Shown here in pieces: positions 49,028 to 61,489 of a DNA stretch of 64,000 nt. Numbering within the stretch: position 1 is the stretch's first letter; each line of letters opens with the position of its first letter. The DNA lies in NCBI RefSeq assembly GCF_003945595.2, contig NW_024104367.1:1071981-1135980 (forward strand), in the 5' to 3' direction. This stretch comes from Pipra filicauda (Eukaryota > Chordata > Aves > Passeriformes > Pipridae). Under the pieces are notes generated by a model, which saw nothing but the letters and a program-made list of their open reading frames with translations, was not told the origin of the DNA and searched no databases. Both the position numbers and the translations under genes were made by a program.

Positions 49028-51254
49028 GCCCCAGTGACCTCAGTAATTGCTGCTGTCCCCTAACCAACCCATCCTACCGTCACTCAGCCTTGGAAAGTTT
49101 TCTCTCTCCTTACCTTGCACTTGCCAGAGACTGGCTGATTCATCCACTCTGCCTCAGGCATCCCACGCAGCCACTGATGATTGAGTTACTTAACAATTAA
49201 GCAGAGCCTTAAATCTTTGCAGCACTTAACATGTATTGACTAATTAATCCAAGCCTTATCTGAGGTAAGTTAGTTCAGTCTTGTGTGTAGCTTCCAAACA
49301 TGCCCACGGCTGCCTCGTGGGTCAAAGGCTGAGGCAGCTCTGCAGAGGTGATAGGAGGTCCACCGTCCCCATTGGCCACCCTTTCGGGAGACCTGTGCAG
49401 CACTGCCCTTCTGTGCTGTGACTTCAGAGGTCACTGGGCCCAGGGGACCATGTCCCCAGCCCAGGACTCTTGCCAAACTTGCCCTCAAATGGGCTTTTCT
49501 CCTGCATCTTCTCTGACCTTCCACAGTTGCTTCACTCCCTTCTCCCCCACCCAGGGGGGGCTCCCTGAACAGCCAGCAGCTGAAACCAACTTGCTGGGAC
49601 AAGCAACAAGTTGCCTGAGGCTCTGCCAGACCTTGAGCACAGGTGGGAAAAACCTTTCCCTGGGGTCCTGCTGGCAGCCATCCATGAGCCCTGCTGATGC
49701 AGGAGAGCAAACTTGGCCTTCGGACAGCGATAGGAGAGCACAGCAACTGCCCTGCTGCACCCTGCTCCAGCGCCAACCAGGGGGAGCCAGGCTTTCCCCA
49801 CAGCCTGTTCACAAGGGCTGTCTCAGCCACATCAAACCCCACATCCCTGTCTCTCTGTCAGCAGGGAATGAGGCCAGGTGTGGGAGGCAGGGAACCCATT
49901 CCCTGCGTGGATGAGCTGCACAGGAGCTTCGTGCAGATGAGCGGGATGGGGAGGTGTGGAGGTGCACCCAAGGTTATGCAGAGAGTCCATGGCAGAAGTC
50001 AGTGCCTGGACTTTGGGAGAGGGAAAGGAAGGGGGGTGCAGTAGCTAAAGTTATGGGTAGGGACTCAGAATGCTGAGTGGGATTCCCAGCCACACAACCC
50101 CTGAGGCCTGATCCTGAGCAAATCATCTATTTTTCTTCCAATGCAGTCACTTTAGTTCCAAGACTAAAGGAAAATCCCACATTCTTGTGCCACGCAGGTT
50201 CCCAACCTTGGCTAAGGCCAAGGCAGACATTAAAAGTTTTGCCATGCCATGGGCCTCTTGCACTGGAGCACATGATCCCCCCAGCACAAGGTACATGATG
50301 GTCTTTGACATAACACCAGCACCAAAATGTTTCGGGTCACCTGAGTCCTTTGAGCAGCTCATGCCCTTTCCCTGCCTCCCTGTCACCACTGGGTTTCAGC
50401 TCAGCGACACCCCCCTCCCCAACAGCAGGTGATGAACCCAGAGAGACACTTGATGTGAAGGACCTGGCAGCAGAAAGGCACTTTGTCAGCCTGGGGAGTC
50501 ACAGAGCAGCCAGGTGGAAGAAAGCTTCATCTAAAAAACCTCATTTAGAAAAGCCAGGACCAGCAGAGTCGGGATCTGCACAAACCATATGGAGTCTGTA
50601 ACAGCAAGGTACTGGTTTGAGTCAAAAAGCATCAACCTGCACATTATAAAGCCACCTCTGCTGCTTGTAAGGGTGCCCTTCATGTGCCCTCCACCTTGTG
50701 CTGCTGAGGGTGGGGTTCCTGCCTACCCCATGGATACACCATTTGGTTGCTTTTTAACACATGTCTAATAACACCAAATGCAGATGAGAAACTCCCCTTC
50801 CTGTGAAATTCATCCCAGAAAATCATGAGTTGTAAAGCAGAGCAACTTGTAGACCAACACTTTTCCTCTAGGTCTTAAACCATCACATATATTAAGAGGG
50901 AATTTTTTTTTCCCTCAACTGAATATGTGCTGATCTCATTCATCCTGGGAAAAGCACGGGGTGTTCTCATCCAGGCTATACCTGGCAAGCTGCACACACT
51001 GTGACAGAGAGAGAGAACTTCTGAGCAGGCTCTGCAGTGGCTGCTGCCGGGCTCCTTGTGGCTCATTCCCGGAGCGAGAGGCCGGCTCCTTCACCTGGCA
51101 TTCTTGGGAGAGATGAAGGGTAAGTCAGCAAATCAGCTTTATGCACTGCAGTCATCCTACGCTTTCAGCCATGGCAGAATTAGCTCAGGTTGGGATTTGC
51201 TAGTAGCCGGGCAAAAAACATCTGCAGGGCTTTTCCTCCCCATCTCCGCTTCCC
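49028..51254. other. Non-coding stretch upstream of the 51.3-kb CpG island
   Basis: Contains an AT-rich, homeodomain-like block at 49180-49260 (TTAACAATTAAG, TAATTAATCC). Overlapping open frames of about 190 codons on both strands (49270-49914) reflect low stop density. A consensus splice donor (AAGG|GTAAGT, GT at 51120-51121) follows a GC-rich patch at 51050-51119 and could end an upstream non-coding exon. Confidence 0.45.
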
Positions 51255-51740
51255 TTGGAAGGAGAGAAGGCAAGAAAACGTTTTGAACGCGCTGCGTTGA
51301 AGGCAGGTTGTGCGGGAGCCGCGGTTCCCGGCGAGGCTCTGCAAGCACTGCCGGGGAAATCAACGGGGAACGTTCCTGATGCTATTTTAGACACCGGCAG
51401 AAAACGCCGGCTTAGCAACACCGAATTCGACGGGGCTGCACAAACCCCGGACCAGCGACAGCTCGCCCGAACCGCAGGGACCCCGAGCGAGCCGCTCGCA
51501 CCGATGTGCGGGCTGTCAGTCGGTCTGTCCGTGCGTTTGCCAGCCACGACGCTGCTTTGACATGTCAGCTGGCGAGCCGGCGCCTGGATGCCTCGGTGTC
51601 ACGCAGGCAGCTCCGTTTGAGCCCTGGGGAGAGCAGCTTAGATCCGCTGACCGGGGTTAAAAATGAGCCGCAGTTAAGCTGTTGAAAGGGATCCGCGCTG
51701 CCGCCAACGTGAGTGCTCCGCGCCTGCCAGGGCAGGTGGA
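51255..51740 (+). promoter_or_regulatory. CpG island, candidate promoter and first exon
   Basis: By hand I count roughly 55 CpG dinucleotides in this half kilobase, far above the surrounding DNA: the clearest CpG island of the window. A consensus splice donor, gccgccaac|GTGAGT with GT at 51709-51710, lies at its right end on the plus strand, as expected for a non-coding first exon. From the human gene order (SLC45A4 next to GPR20, same strand) the island could be an SLC45A4 promoter; a lncRNA promoter is equally possible. No SLC45A4 coding sequence is found in the following 12 kb. Confidence 0.6.
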
Positions 51741-54436
51741 AGTTGCATGCCTGTCTCCAAGGGGGAATGCGGCTCTTGCCGGGTGACTGCCGGCTCCATC
51801 GGGAGCCTCCTGGCTTGCTTGCCTGGGAAAGGATGGAACGAGGGCATGCTGCGAGGCTGCTGCAGCCGGTGGGTGCTGCTGAAAGCAGCGTGTGAGATTA
51901 AAGGCGGTATCTGAGCATAAAGACACCAGAGCAGACCCTTGGCTTAGGAAAAATGAGTATTGCAGGGCTGGCTACTGCAGAAAATGTCCCCTTCGTAAGT
52001 CGGGCTGTGTTTGGAGCAAAAAGAGCAATTATGCAGATTCTGATGCAAATCATTTTGGTTGGGTTAATTTGGGAAGAGGATGTTTGCTGGCAGCCTGGCA
52101 GAGGGGTTAAGATGCAGAATTACCGGATCAGGCTGGTGTTCTGAAATGGTAGAATAATCCCAAGGCAGAGTTTGTTGTGATTTATCTTCTGAGATTGTCA
52201 GGAGCAGGGAGACCTTAGCTTAGAGGGCTTCTCTTAATAAAATAGAAAAAAAAGATTTTGAAATACAGAGCCTGTTTTGCAAAGCCCGGACCCCACAATG
52301 ATGGGCACTGCTGATACCAGCTGTCCTGCCTTCCCTCTGAATGCCAGGCCTTTCCAGAAAGGCAGCTTGTGAAGGCTCTGTCTCAGGGAAGTTTTTTACT
52401 GCCTCGGTTTTGCGCGTGGTGCGTTCACGTGTCCGTGTTTGGGGGGAAGAGGCATGAACTGCTCATTGTACCCCAAACCTGACCGTGCAGCCATGGAGTT
52501 ACTGTGGCTGGAATGGTGGGTGTTACGCAGGGCTGTGCTTCTAAAAGCAGAGCCTGGCTGGGTTGAACATGCTGATCCTTCCTGGAGCTTTCAGTGCTCA
52601 AGGGTTTGGGCAACTCATACCTAAAACTGGTTCCTGTTCCTCAAAAGCTGGTGTCAAATGCCCAGTGCTCCCATGGGACCTCCTGCATGGACACCACAAG
52701 GATGAGAGGTCTGAGCTGATATGCAGCTCCAGCTGGGGTGACATAGTGAAAATGCCACAGAGGGCAGCTTGGCAGGGTTGATTTGGACAGGATGGAGATT
52801 GGAAAGGCGGGTAAATAGCAGTGAATCCTCCTGGAGAGGAGGTGACCAGGGATCAACAGGGAGAGATGGCATTGGTGTGTGCTGGGACAGTTCTGGGATG
52901 TGGAGTGGGCGAGGGTATGTAAATACACACTCAGGTGACAAAGGGACTGCTCCCTGCTCTAACCCATCACTGTCTGTGCTTGGCAGTGAGTGCACAAAGC
53001 CACAAATGAGAGATGTTGCACGTTTGCAAGAAAAGGGGAATTTGCTCCTTCCTCACTTCTCTATTAAACTTCATATTGCAAACTCTGCCTCAGCTCTCCT
53101 TCCAGAGGGAAAAGAGCAGTTGCTGTGAAGGCTCATTTTATTAAAAGCAATAGGATAAGAAACCTAAAGCACAACCTTCTACCAGCATAATTCTGGTCTA
53201 ATTCCCAGTGGCTGCTTTCAGGACTGACCATAAGCAAACCATTCATCAGTGTAAGGGCACGTCCTCTGCAGCAGCAGCGGCCTGCCTTGGATGGCTACTT
53301 CGTTTTCTTTCACTACAGCTTTTACACTAAATTTATGGCCTGTATTGTTTTGTCTATTGCTTGAGGACAAAGGGTCCTCTGTACTGAGCAACCCTATTAA
53401 AACATGCCTGTTAAACCTCACCCCATGAAACCACAGGGACTGGCTGCTGTGGGCACTGGGGGCAGTCCTGCTGCGGGTACTAGTCTTGAAGGTTACAAGA
53501 ACCAAGCACAGACCAACAGCACTGTTATCAAAAGCTGGGGGTCTACTGGTAGGAGAGCAAGAATGGTGCATGAGGGAAGGCTCACAGCTCCCTGCCTTGC
53601 AGGAGACCTTTCAGCTGCCTTTTACCTTCAGCCTTCACCTCAGGTGAAAAAGGAGACAGAGTGAAGGCTGTTGCTTCATGGCTTATTGACAGTTTTTCAA
53701 GCAGGGGTTGGAAGAGGGCTCCAGTTAACACCTGGGCATTCCTGTGATTTAGTTCCTCCAGCAACTAATGCTGGTTCACAATTTGGATCTCCGGAAATCT
53801 CTTCATCCACCTCTGGAGCACAGGCACTGCTTTGTTTGGCAGGGATGGGACACTTAGTTAGAACCTGCTGTTGACGTGGGCACAGCATTTTATCCCTCCC
53901 ACCTGAAGGGACAAAGCCCAGCAAACTGCCCCAGGCTGAGCTGCTCTCCTGGGCTGACAGCCTCAGGGTGCCTCTCTCTGCCATGGAGTCGTGTGTCAGT
54001 GCAAGCTGCTCTGAGAACATGGATCCAGACCCAAAACTAGGTGAGGGCAAAGACCTCCAACAGCCCAGAGCGAGGGGGATTAAATCACATGCAGAGCAAA
54101 CCCCTTGCCAGTGGCTGCGCCGTACACTGAAGCAACTACGCAGCCCACAGCCCTGACACAAAATGACTGAGGGAACAGCAGCCAGATCATTTTTCTTATG
54201 AGAATGCACCATTCTTGAGCAATTTTTCCAGTACATCCCACGCAAACAGGTTTTCCTTGAACACCACACAGCGGCATTTGCCATCTCTTGCCAGCTTGGT
54301 TTTTTCCTAATTGTAGGGGTTGGGAGGGCTCTCACGTAACACTTGGTGTCTCTGTGCTGGTGGGTACAGAGCCTGAGGGGCGTATCCTCATGAAAAATCC
54401 AGCACTAAACCATTTCATGTGATCAGCTGTGCTGAA
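51741..54436. other. Non-coding stretch downstream of the CpG island
   Basis: Would be first-intron sequence if the donor at 51709 is used. It contains a perfect octamer ATGCAAAT at 52043-52050 in an AT-rich, complex context. A 212-codon minus-strand open frame (53697-54335) has no recognisable product and is likely fortuitous. Confidence 0.45.
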
Positions 54437-54500
54437 ATCATAGAATCACAGGATGGTTTGGGTTGGAAGGAACCTTAAAAGATCACCTAGTTCCAACCCC
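54437..54500 (-). mobile_element. CR1 LINE, very short 3' end
   Basis: 'atcatagaatcacaggatggtttgggttggaaggaaccttaaaagatcacctagttccaacccc' is the last 65 or so bases of CR1, truncated right after the terminal block. Confidence 0.93.
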
Positions 54501-57500
54501 AAGTCAGACAAAGTCCCACCTTTCTGCAGAAACCTGAGGCCTTTGACCTGGCACACACATACCACGTCCTTCCTCTTCTCATCATCACAACAGCCTTCTC
54601 AGGAAGGGCACATTGACTCTTTCCAGCTGGCATGCAGTGGATTACACTGCAGGAGCAGCGTTGATCCTTCAACACTGGCACTAGCTATTGTTATCCGTGA
54701 TATTTTACTGTATTAGCTGAATTCTTTGTGCTACAAAGAGAGATGTGGAGAGAAATGTATAGTGTCTGACCTGGAGTTTGACCTATGATGAAAACAGGGA
54801 GATTTTAAGCCATTTTTTGGCCCAATTTATCAACTGCCATTGCACAACAGCACCTTGGGGCAGCCAGGGTGTATCACCAGATACATTAATTAGCCTTCTT
54901 AGTTAGTGGTGAGTGATGGACATGTGCTATTTGTTCACAGCTAAGAGAATGAAATGGCCAGAGTCTCCCCCTTCCCACATGGGAGAGATGGAAGGATGTT
55001 TTTACGGGAGCAGCTCTGTTTCTTGGTAGACTGTCCTTTTTGATCTGGGCTTGCAATCTCGTCAGGTCCTTTATTTCTGTATGCAGGAGGGAAGAGGAAG
55101 CAAAAGCAGCACAGCTTCTCCCACTTGTCTGCCCCTGGTACCCCACACACTGACCTGATTAGAAGGGCAGGGGAAAAAAGGTATTTACCCAAGATGATCT
55201 AATTAACATTTCCAGTGTTGTCTCATTCAATAGCAGACTGATATTCCAGTTCTCCCTTGATCTTGATCACCCTGAAAATTCCATTAATTTTAACCTGTTG
55301 AAATAGGACCGGGAGATATAAAACTTGAGTCCCAAACAACAAAAAACAAGCAGAAATTGAGTATTTTCCTTTACTTGTAATGTGACGCACTGAATAATAC
55401 TCAGAAGTGGCAAATGCCTGGGGAAAATTGTTTCATCATCAATCAAACAGTTTTGCAAGGAAGAGAAGAAGAAAATCCAACAGTCATGGAGTCCATGGAT
55501 ATAGTGGATTGAGCCCTGTCTCTCTGCAATGGAAGCAGACTGAGTAACTTCCAGTGTCTCCTGTACTTGTCCTGTCAGATCTATCTGAGGGTATTTGAGA
55601 TCATTCTTAGTTTATTTTCAGACACAGGAGCAGCTTCTGTCTGGGATCATGACTGTGCCATTAGCTGCAGACTCCTGGGTGTGATTCCTGTGTTCATAAT
55701 CAAGCAAGTACCTGTTGGGAGAGGGAGAGGATCAGCTGGGTTATGAGCTGGGTTCTTTGTGATCCATGGGCCAATTTCCACTGCCAGAGGATTCAGTGTG
55801 CTTTGAAAGAGAGGTGAAGGAGTTTGGGAAAACAATTCTCACACACACAAGTCAACAGAGAAAATGATAAACACACAAAATAAAACACAGCTTACCTTTG
55901 CTTTAGCAACCTGTGAAAGCCATATCAGCAGTGCTGCACAGGGGGGGCTTGGCATGTTCTCCTCCAAGAATTAAGTAGCCCCAAAAGTGGAAAAACATGG
56001 ACAACTGCCAATATATCCTGCAGTTTTCTGAGCACTCTGAGCATCCGAATTCCCCCTTAGGCTGCAGAGCAGGCTGCTATCAGGAAGCTTTGGCAGTGAC
56101 AGTGGAGAGGCTGGATGCTCTTGGCATCCTTTTTGCCAAGCCTCTTGTGCAGCCAGGTCCACAGAGCTGCACTGGGCACCACAGAGAACAGTGGCCTCTC
56201 CTGAGACTGGGCAGGAGCTGTGTCTCTCCACACACGGGACAGTATCCACTCCAGCCTCTGGGACACAGCCCTGGGAGCAACGGGGACGGGACACGTTGGC
56301 TCTTTGTGTGGAGTCTGGGCAGACACATCCAGGTCACTCGCTCCAGACAGCATTCATGACCTGTGCCTTTGCTGTTTTCCAGCCGCCCGGAGGGGAGCTC
56401 GGAGCCTTGGCAGCAGCCCTGCCACAGTCCCCAGGGTCCCTGCTGAAGCATGGCTGGAGCGTGTGGCAGCTCAGGCACTTGGGAAGAGGCCACCACGTCC
56501 GACTTGGATGTGATATGCCTCATCCCACGGTGCCTTTTGGGTTCATTTGGGCACTCAGCTCATTCTTCCGTGGCTGAAGGGAGATCCAAGCACAGGATTT
56601 AGCTCATCCTCCCCTTCCTTCTCCTCCTCGATCCTCTAGAAAGAATAAATGCAAAACAGAATGAAAGTCATCCACAGCCAAGGCAAGTCCATGCTAATCC
56701 CTCTCTGGAGTCTTGGCTGAGTCCTGCATTCAAGCTCTGGGAAATATTGGGAAATGGATAATAGAGCAGGAAATGCCGGATTTTGGTAGCTGAGGAAAAG
56801 AGAGGCACACATTACCCATGCCATAAAGAGAAAAGGGAGGGTTTCCCTCTCCTCCCATGATTTGGATGCTGGAACTGACTGGACACAAGTGTCCAGACTG
56901 TGTGAAAAGACTGTGCCACCCTTCTGGTCAAGCTGAGGGACCAGACTGGGGAAAAGCCAATGGCTTGAAGATCACGGGCAGCTCATGTCGGTGCCTACCC
57001 ATCTTGAGCCTGCTCCTGTGGCATTTTCAGTAGACACCCTTTGGTGCATTTGAGAGGGAAAGAAAATCTGTCTGACAGCCCATTCCTCTAGCAGACCTTC
57101 TCTTCTGTTTCTGAGCCCAGCTGCCCATCTCAAAAAAGACTTTTCTCTGCCATCCTGGAGAAAGAAAAGAAAGCACAGGATCAGCTGAAAAAGCTGAACT
57201 GGCTGCAAGCAAACCCAACACCCTCTGCAACATCCAAGAGACCGGAAACTTCATTTGCTCTGTTTCTACACAAGTGATCAATTGAAACCAATCGATGAAA
57301 TGCTGTGGGTTGCTGTGTTCCTGCCTCCACCCCATGGGCTCTGCCTGATCTGAGCAGCAGATTGGAGCACACACAAGCACAGATCCTCCAGGGACATCCC
57401 AAGTCCTCCTGCAGGCTTGTTTTGGCTCTGAGAAAGCAAAGACCAGCTCAAAGCATTCATCCCAGTCATGGGATTTCCCATGGGTATTATTATCTAAAGC

Positions 57501-57736
57501 TCAGCCTGGATAAAATGGAGTTGACAACCCTTTCCTCCCAGGCCTTCTCCCCATATATTCTCTGAACACAGTGGGCAATATGATGGGTTATCTGCCATGC
57601 AGGCAGGGCTCCTCAATGCCATCTTGTACCTCTCTATCCAAGCCCATGAGTTTAGGTTGCAGCTAAACCTTGTGCATTTTTTCAAGCTCAGCTTCTCCAG
57701 CCCCACAGGTCTCACATACCTCTTTCTTCCTACCTC
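54501..57736. other. Non-coding stretch
   Basis: No gene recognised. A GC-richer part at 56080-56520 carries several overlapping open frames of 100-150 codons on both strands without recognisable products. Confidence 0.4.
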
Positions 57737-57911
57737 ACGGAATCACAGAATCACAGAATATGCTGAGTTGGAAGGGATTCACAAGGATCATCAAGTTCAA
57801 CTCTTAGCCCTGCCCAGGACCATCCCCATCACATCATGTGCCTGAGGGTATCATCCAAACCCTTCTTGAGATCTGGCGGGCTTGGTGCTGTGACCACTTC
57901 CCTGGGGGCCT
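57737..57911 (-). mobile_element. CR1 LINE, short 3' fragment
   Basis: 'cggaatcacagaatcacagaatatgctgagttggaagggattcacaaggatcatcaagttcaactc' followed by 'cttcttgagatctggcgggcttggtgctgtgaccacttccctggg'. The doubled 'aatcacag' is the short terminal CR1 microsatellite. Same subfamily as 11472-11835. Confidence 0.93.
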
Positions 57912-60113
57912 CCCATGGACCCTGATCACACTTCACTCTTACTCATTTGGGATACTGCTAGATTTTTCTCCTAATTTCTTTATTTTGCCTTGCTTCCCAG
58001 TCTGTGTCCCTCCAGTGGTTCATGCCTTCCTGTAACACTAAACTCAGGTCTTCAGTCTCAAAGTCCTGTGATGTCTCTGACTGTAGCCATTCCCACCGAC
58101 AACCAGCCCCCAAGGGTAGCCAACCTCCTCCTACTTTCTATCACGTCTTTGGAAGTGGTCCTCAAAAAACATCCAAAAATCAACTCCACCAGTCTCTGGT
58201 AGAAACACATCTTTGCTCCCAGCATCTGCATAATGGTCATGTTGCCACACAACACATTGGCAAACATCACTTTCCTTCTCCACATTCCCGCTTGCCTGAG
58301 CCCACCCATTTTCCTATGTGTTAATCTTGTAATGGCAAGTGAGGGTTTGTTGCGTAGCACAGCTTAGCCCAGCTGCAGCTTCTCGTCCTATGGCAACAGA
58401 AACCAGCATAATAACAGCAAGATGATGACTCATTAAAACCAATAACCTCAATAATTAGGCTTACTTAACTTTTCCAATTGTATAAACAACTGAGGAAAAA
58501 AAACCAGGATCTTATGCTTTTCCAATATTTTTTCCCTTTTCCAGTTTCTTACACAGAAACTGTCAGTATTGGGCACTTGTCACAGACAAATTTCCTCTCT
58601 CTCCCAACACAACAGTAAATTCATGGAGTGAGGGGAAATGTTTGCTTTGCCCGTACTCTGTGAGTGCTGAAGACTCCCCAGCACTTCTTTGCTCTGAGCA
58701 AGAAGGAGACCAGCTGCAGCCCTGCCTCAGTGCCAACACTGTTCCAGCTGCTGTTGCTATAGGGGAAAAAAAAACGAAGGCAGAACTGTCCAAGTTTTGA
58801 GTTCCTGAAAAAATCTGTTTAAATCAGCAGGGACAGAGTCTGGATGAAATTTCTCTCCATATATGATGCTCAGTGGGTGCATCTCTGCCACCCACCACTG
58901 CTACTGGTTGAAGCTGTATCCTGGTACAGCCTCTTTCCTGCCACCCCTGCAACCTGCCCCTCTCTAAATAACCCTTACCTGCCACTGCTTCTTGTCAGAG
59001 GCAGAGGAGGAGGCTTGGACCAAGGGAAGAGCTGCCCACAGGATCAAGAGAAGGAGTCTGTGGGACAAGGAGTCGCTGGAAGTAGGATCAGACCTCGAGA
59101 ACTTGACAGTCAAACCTGCTCTGTAAACCTCACTCCTCCCCTCCCCAAAAAAAACCCCAATGAGTACAATAATATGATGTTAAAAATGGAAAGTGCTTAT
59201 GGAGAGAGATCAGCTGCTTTGTGAGGCAGCTGTATGTTCTGAAGTTCCTTTTGATGTAAATGTGTGAAATTACACATTTACTGCAGGATTCAAATGTAGC
59301 CATGGCAACATGATCATCAAACGGTTGCATATGGAAGTGCAAATCCATACAGGTTTCTGGCTGGTGAGATTAAACTGCCCAGAGACATGGCTCAGTGTAC
59401 GCCAAGCCCAGGCCCTTCATGCCCAAAAGGAATCAGCTCTGGCTTCTGTGCCTGGGAAAAATTCCATTTCTTTGCATCCAAATTGGCTCCACTCGAGCGG
59501 GCTGACCACCAAGCAGCTGCAGGAGGGCACTAAACAGGCTGTGCCCTCAGCAGAGAGGCAGCATCGTGCACCTCCCTGCACAGGGCGACCCTGTCCTCAA
59601 GGCTGGCTTAAACAAACCGCTTTGCTCAGCCTTGCAGGGGGCAGGGAGAGTTCAGCCAGGAGCTGTGTCTCTGCAGAGAGGGTTTAAGTTACACCTGGAG
59701 CACGGTCAGTCTGTATTCATAGAATCCCCGTGCACAAAAACAGGCTGGGCAGCCAATGGCATCCCTTCTCCCACGGCGTCCTTATGTGACAGCGATCTGG
59801 TGACATCTGAAGAGGGGACAGCAAAGCTGGCGTGTGTACTGTCTGCAAGGAGGAAAGGGCTGTGCCCTTAGAGCCTCAAGACCACGACCTTGCTGGTCAT
59901 TGCTTGGAAACAGGGCCAATCCATTAATTTTCCACAGCTGTCAGTTCACTGTGGCTGAGCCACAGTGTCACAGCCAAGGAAAGTCAGTCGCAGCCTTCTG
60001 CCTTGTTCCCTGGACATGAGACAGGGTCTGAAACCTCACACAGACTGGGCTCAGATCAGGGTCCTGGTGTGCCCAGAGTGATGAGCATATCATCAGGTGC
60101 ACTGTGAAACAAC
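57912..60113. other. Non-coding stretch
   Basis: Nothing recognised apart from short A-runs (58495-58503, 58768-58776) and an AT-rich part around 58430-58550. Confidence 0.4.
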
Positions 60114-60197
60114 AGGGGAAAAGAGAAAGAGAAAGGGGAAAAAAAAAAAAGGAAAAGGAAAAGAAAAAGGAAATAAAAAGAAGAAAAAGAAAAAAAA
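60114..60197. repeat. Homopurine (A/G) tract
   Basis: Positions 60114-60173 are uninterrupted purines and 60175-60197 continue after a single T, with a run of 12 A at 60139-60150. The tract is built of GAAA/GGAAA-like units. Such tracts are low-complexity repeats able to form triplex DNA. The antisense open frames full of Phe (60056-60508) are a by-product. Confidence 0.92.
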
Positions 60198-61489
60198 TGG
60201 AATGTGCACCCCAGCACGGAAACAGGCCATTGGGAAGAAAATAAAAGTTTTAAATAGACACTGAAAGATTGGCAGAATTTGGCTGTAAATGAAAACAGAG
60301 TAGTGGAAGGGCAGAACTTTGTCCTTGTTTTGCTTGTTTTTTGTTTCCCAGAGACTTGATGTGGCTCTTTCACTGAGAAACATAAAAGTAGGGCACAGTC
60401 CTCCAGCAGCCACCCTGGGGTATCCATAGTCTTGAGGTTGGGGACCTGCGGCAGGAGCCCTGGCATCCCTCTGGAATCAGTGGAAAAGCAGGTTATCACC
60501 ACAAACACGTGGTGAGCAGCTTAGTAGGACACCTAAAGCACCTGCTGGCAATGCCCCCAGGCTGTCCTATAGGAATTCACAGGATGGCTTCCTTGGTAGG
60601 ACGTTCCTATAGTTAATTAACCTCTGATCCTGATTTCCAGCAGGAACACCTCTTGTTTCCATCTCCAGCAAAAAGCTCTTCTGGTGCTTTGTCTAACAGA
60701 TGAGACAGCCTGCTTACACCTGGCACCTTCTTCTGCTGCAGGTATTTCTGGGCAAAATCCCTTTCTACCTTCCCTCCTGCATGGCAAACATCCCGCAGCT
60801 CCACCACAGTTTCCAAACCTGTGAAGTCCCAGATCAGCTATCCTCCTGAGCTTCTTTCTCTGCATCTTGAGGTTTTGCAGCAGAACCCCTTTACCTTCTC
60901 TCAGAGACTATTTTGAATGGTGCTGTTTCACAGGGAAAAAACTATAGGCTCTCATCACTAAAGGCAGACCTTTTCAGTAAACACGAGGCTTTTGATTTTA
61001 AAGGTGACAAATACTGCTTCTTAATTAAAAACAAAAAAATTAATTTCTCCAAGAAGATTTTGAAAATTAAGAAAAACTATTGCTGTGTTAATTGCTGTTA
61101 CCCAGCCAATTTTCTCATCAGCTCCTGCCTGTGACCACGCAGATACAGGTCACACATATGGAATCGGTATCCCAGGCTGCAGCAGATTAGGTATCAGATT
61201 CTTGGTTGGCCATGAATTATCACTAAAATGAAGGCACCCCAGCCCTGCCGTTAACGCTGCCTGATGCAATGCCCAGAGTCCTGTGATATGGGAGTGCCCG
61301 TGTCATCTGCTCCCCAAATTGGATCTCTGCTCCTTGAGAAAACGGACTAAACCCTTCTAAGAGGGGAGGCGAAGCTCTTGCCCACATCTTCTCGTTCCCC
61401 TCGCTGCAGCCCTTTCATCTCAACGCTGTATTAGCATTCTGGAGAGCACTAATGGGTCTGAAGTGGCTTAAAGCCATTTTCTTTATTGC
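60198..61489. other. Non-coding stretch
   Basis: No gene recognised. AT-rich at 60990-61110. The part from about 61140 to 61440 is complex, non-repetitive sequence with words such as TTATCACTAAAATGAA and could be regulatory. Confidence 0.4.

Noticed and set aside
49270..49914. 190- and 188-codon frames on opposite strands as a gene
   Set aside because: They overlap almost completely on the two strands, have no recognisable domains, and sit in GC-rich DNA with few stops.
53697..54335. 212-codon minus-strand frame as a gene
   Set aside because: No domain or homology recognised, no splice or promoter context; plausible by chance at this composition, though a conservation test would settle it.
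60056..60508. 150-codon Phe-rich minus-strand frame
   Set aside because: Its centre is the translation of the homopurine tract read as polypyrimidine; low-complexity artefact.
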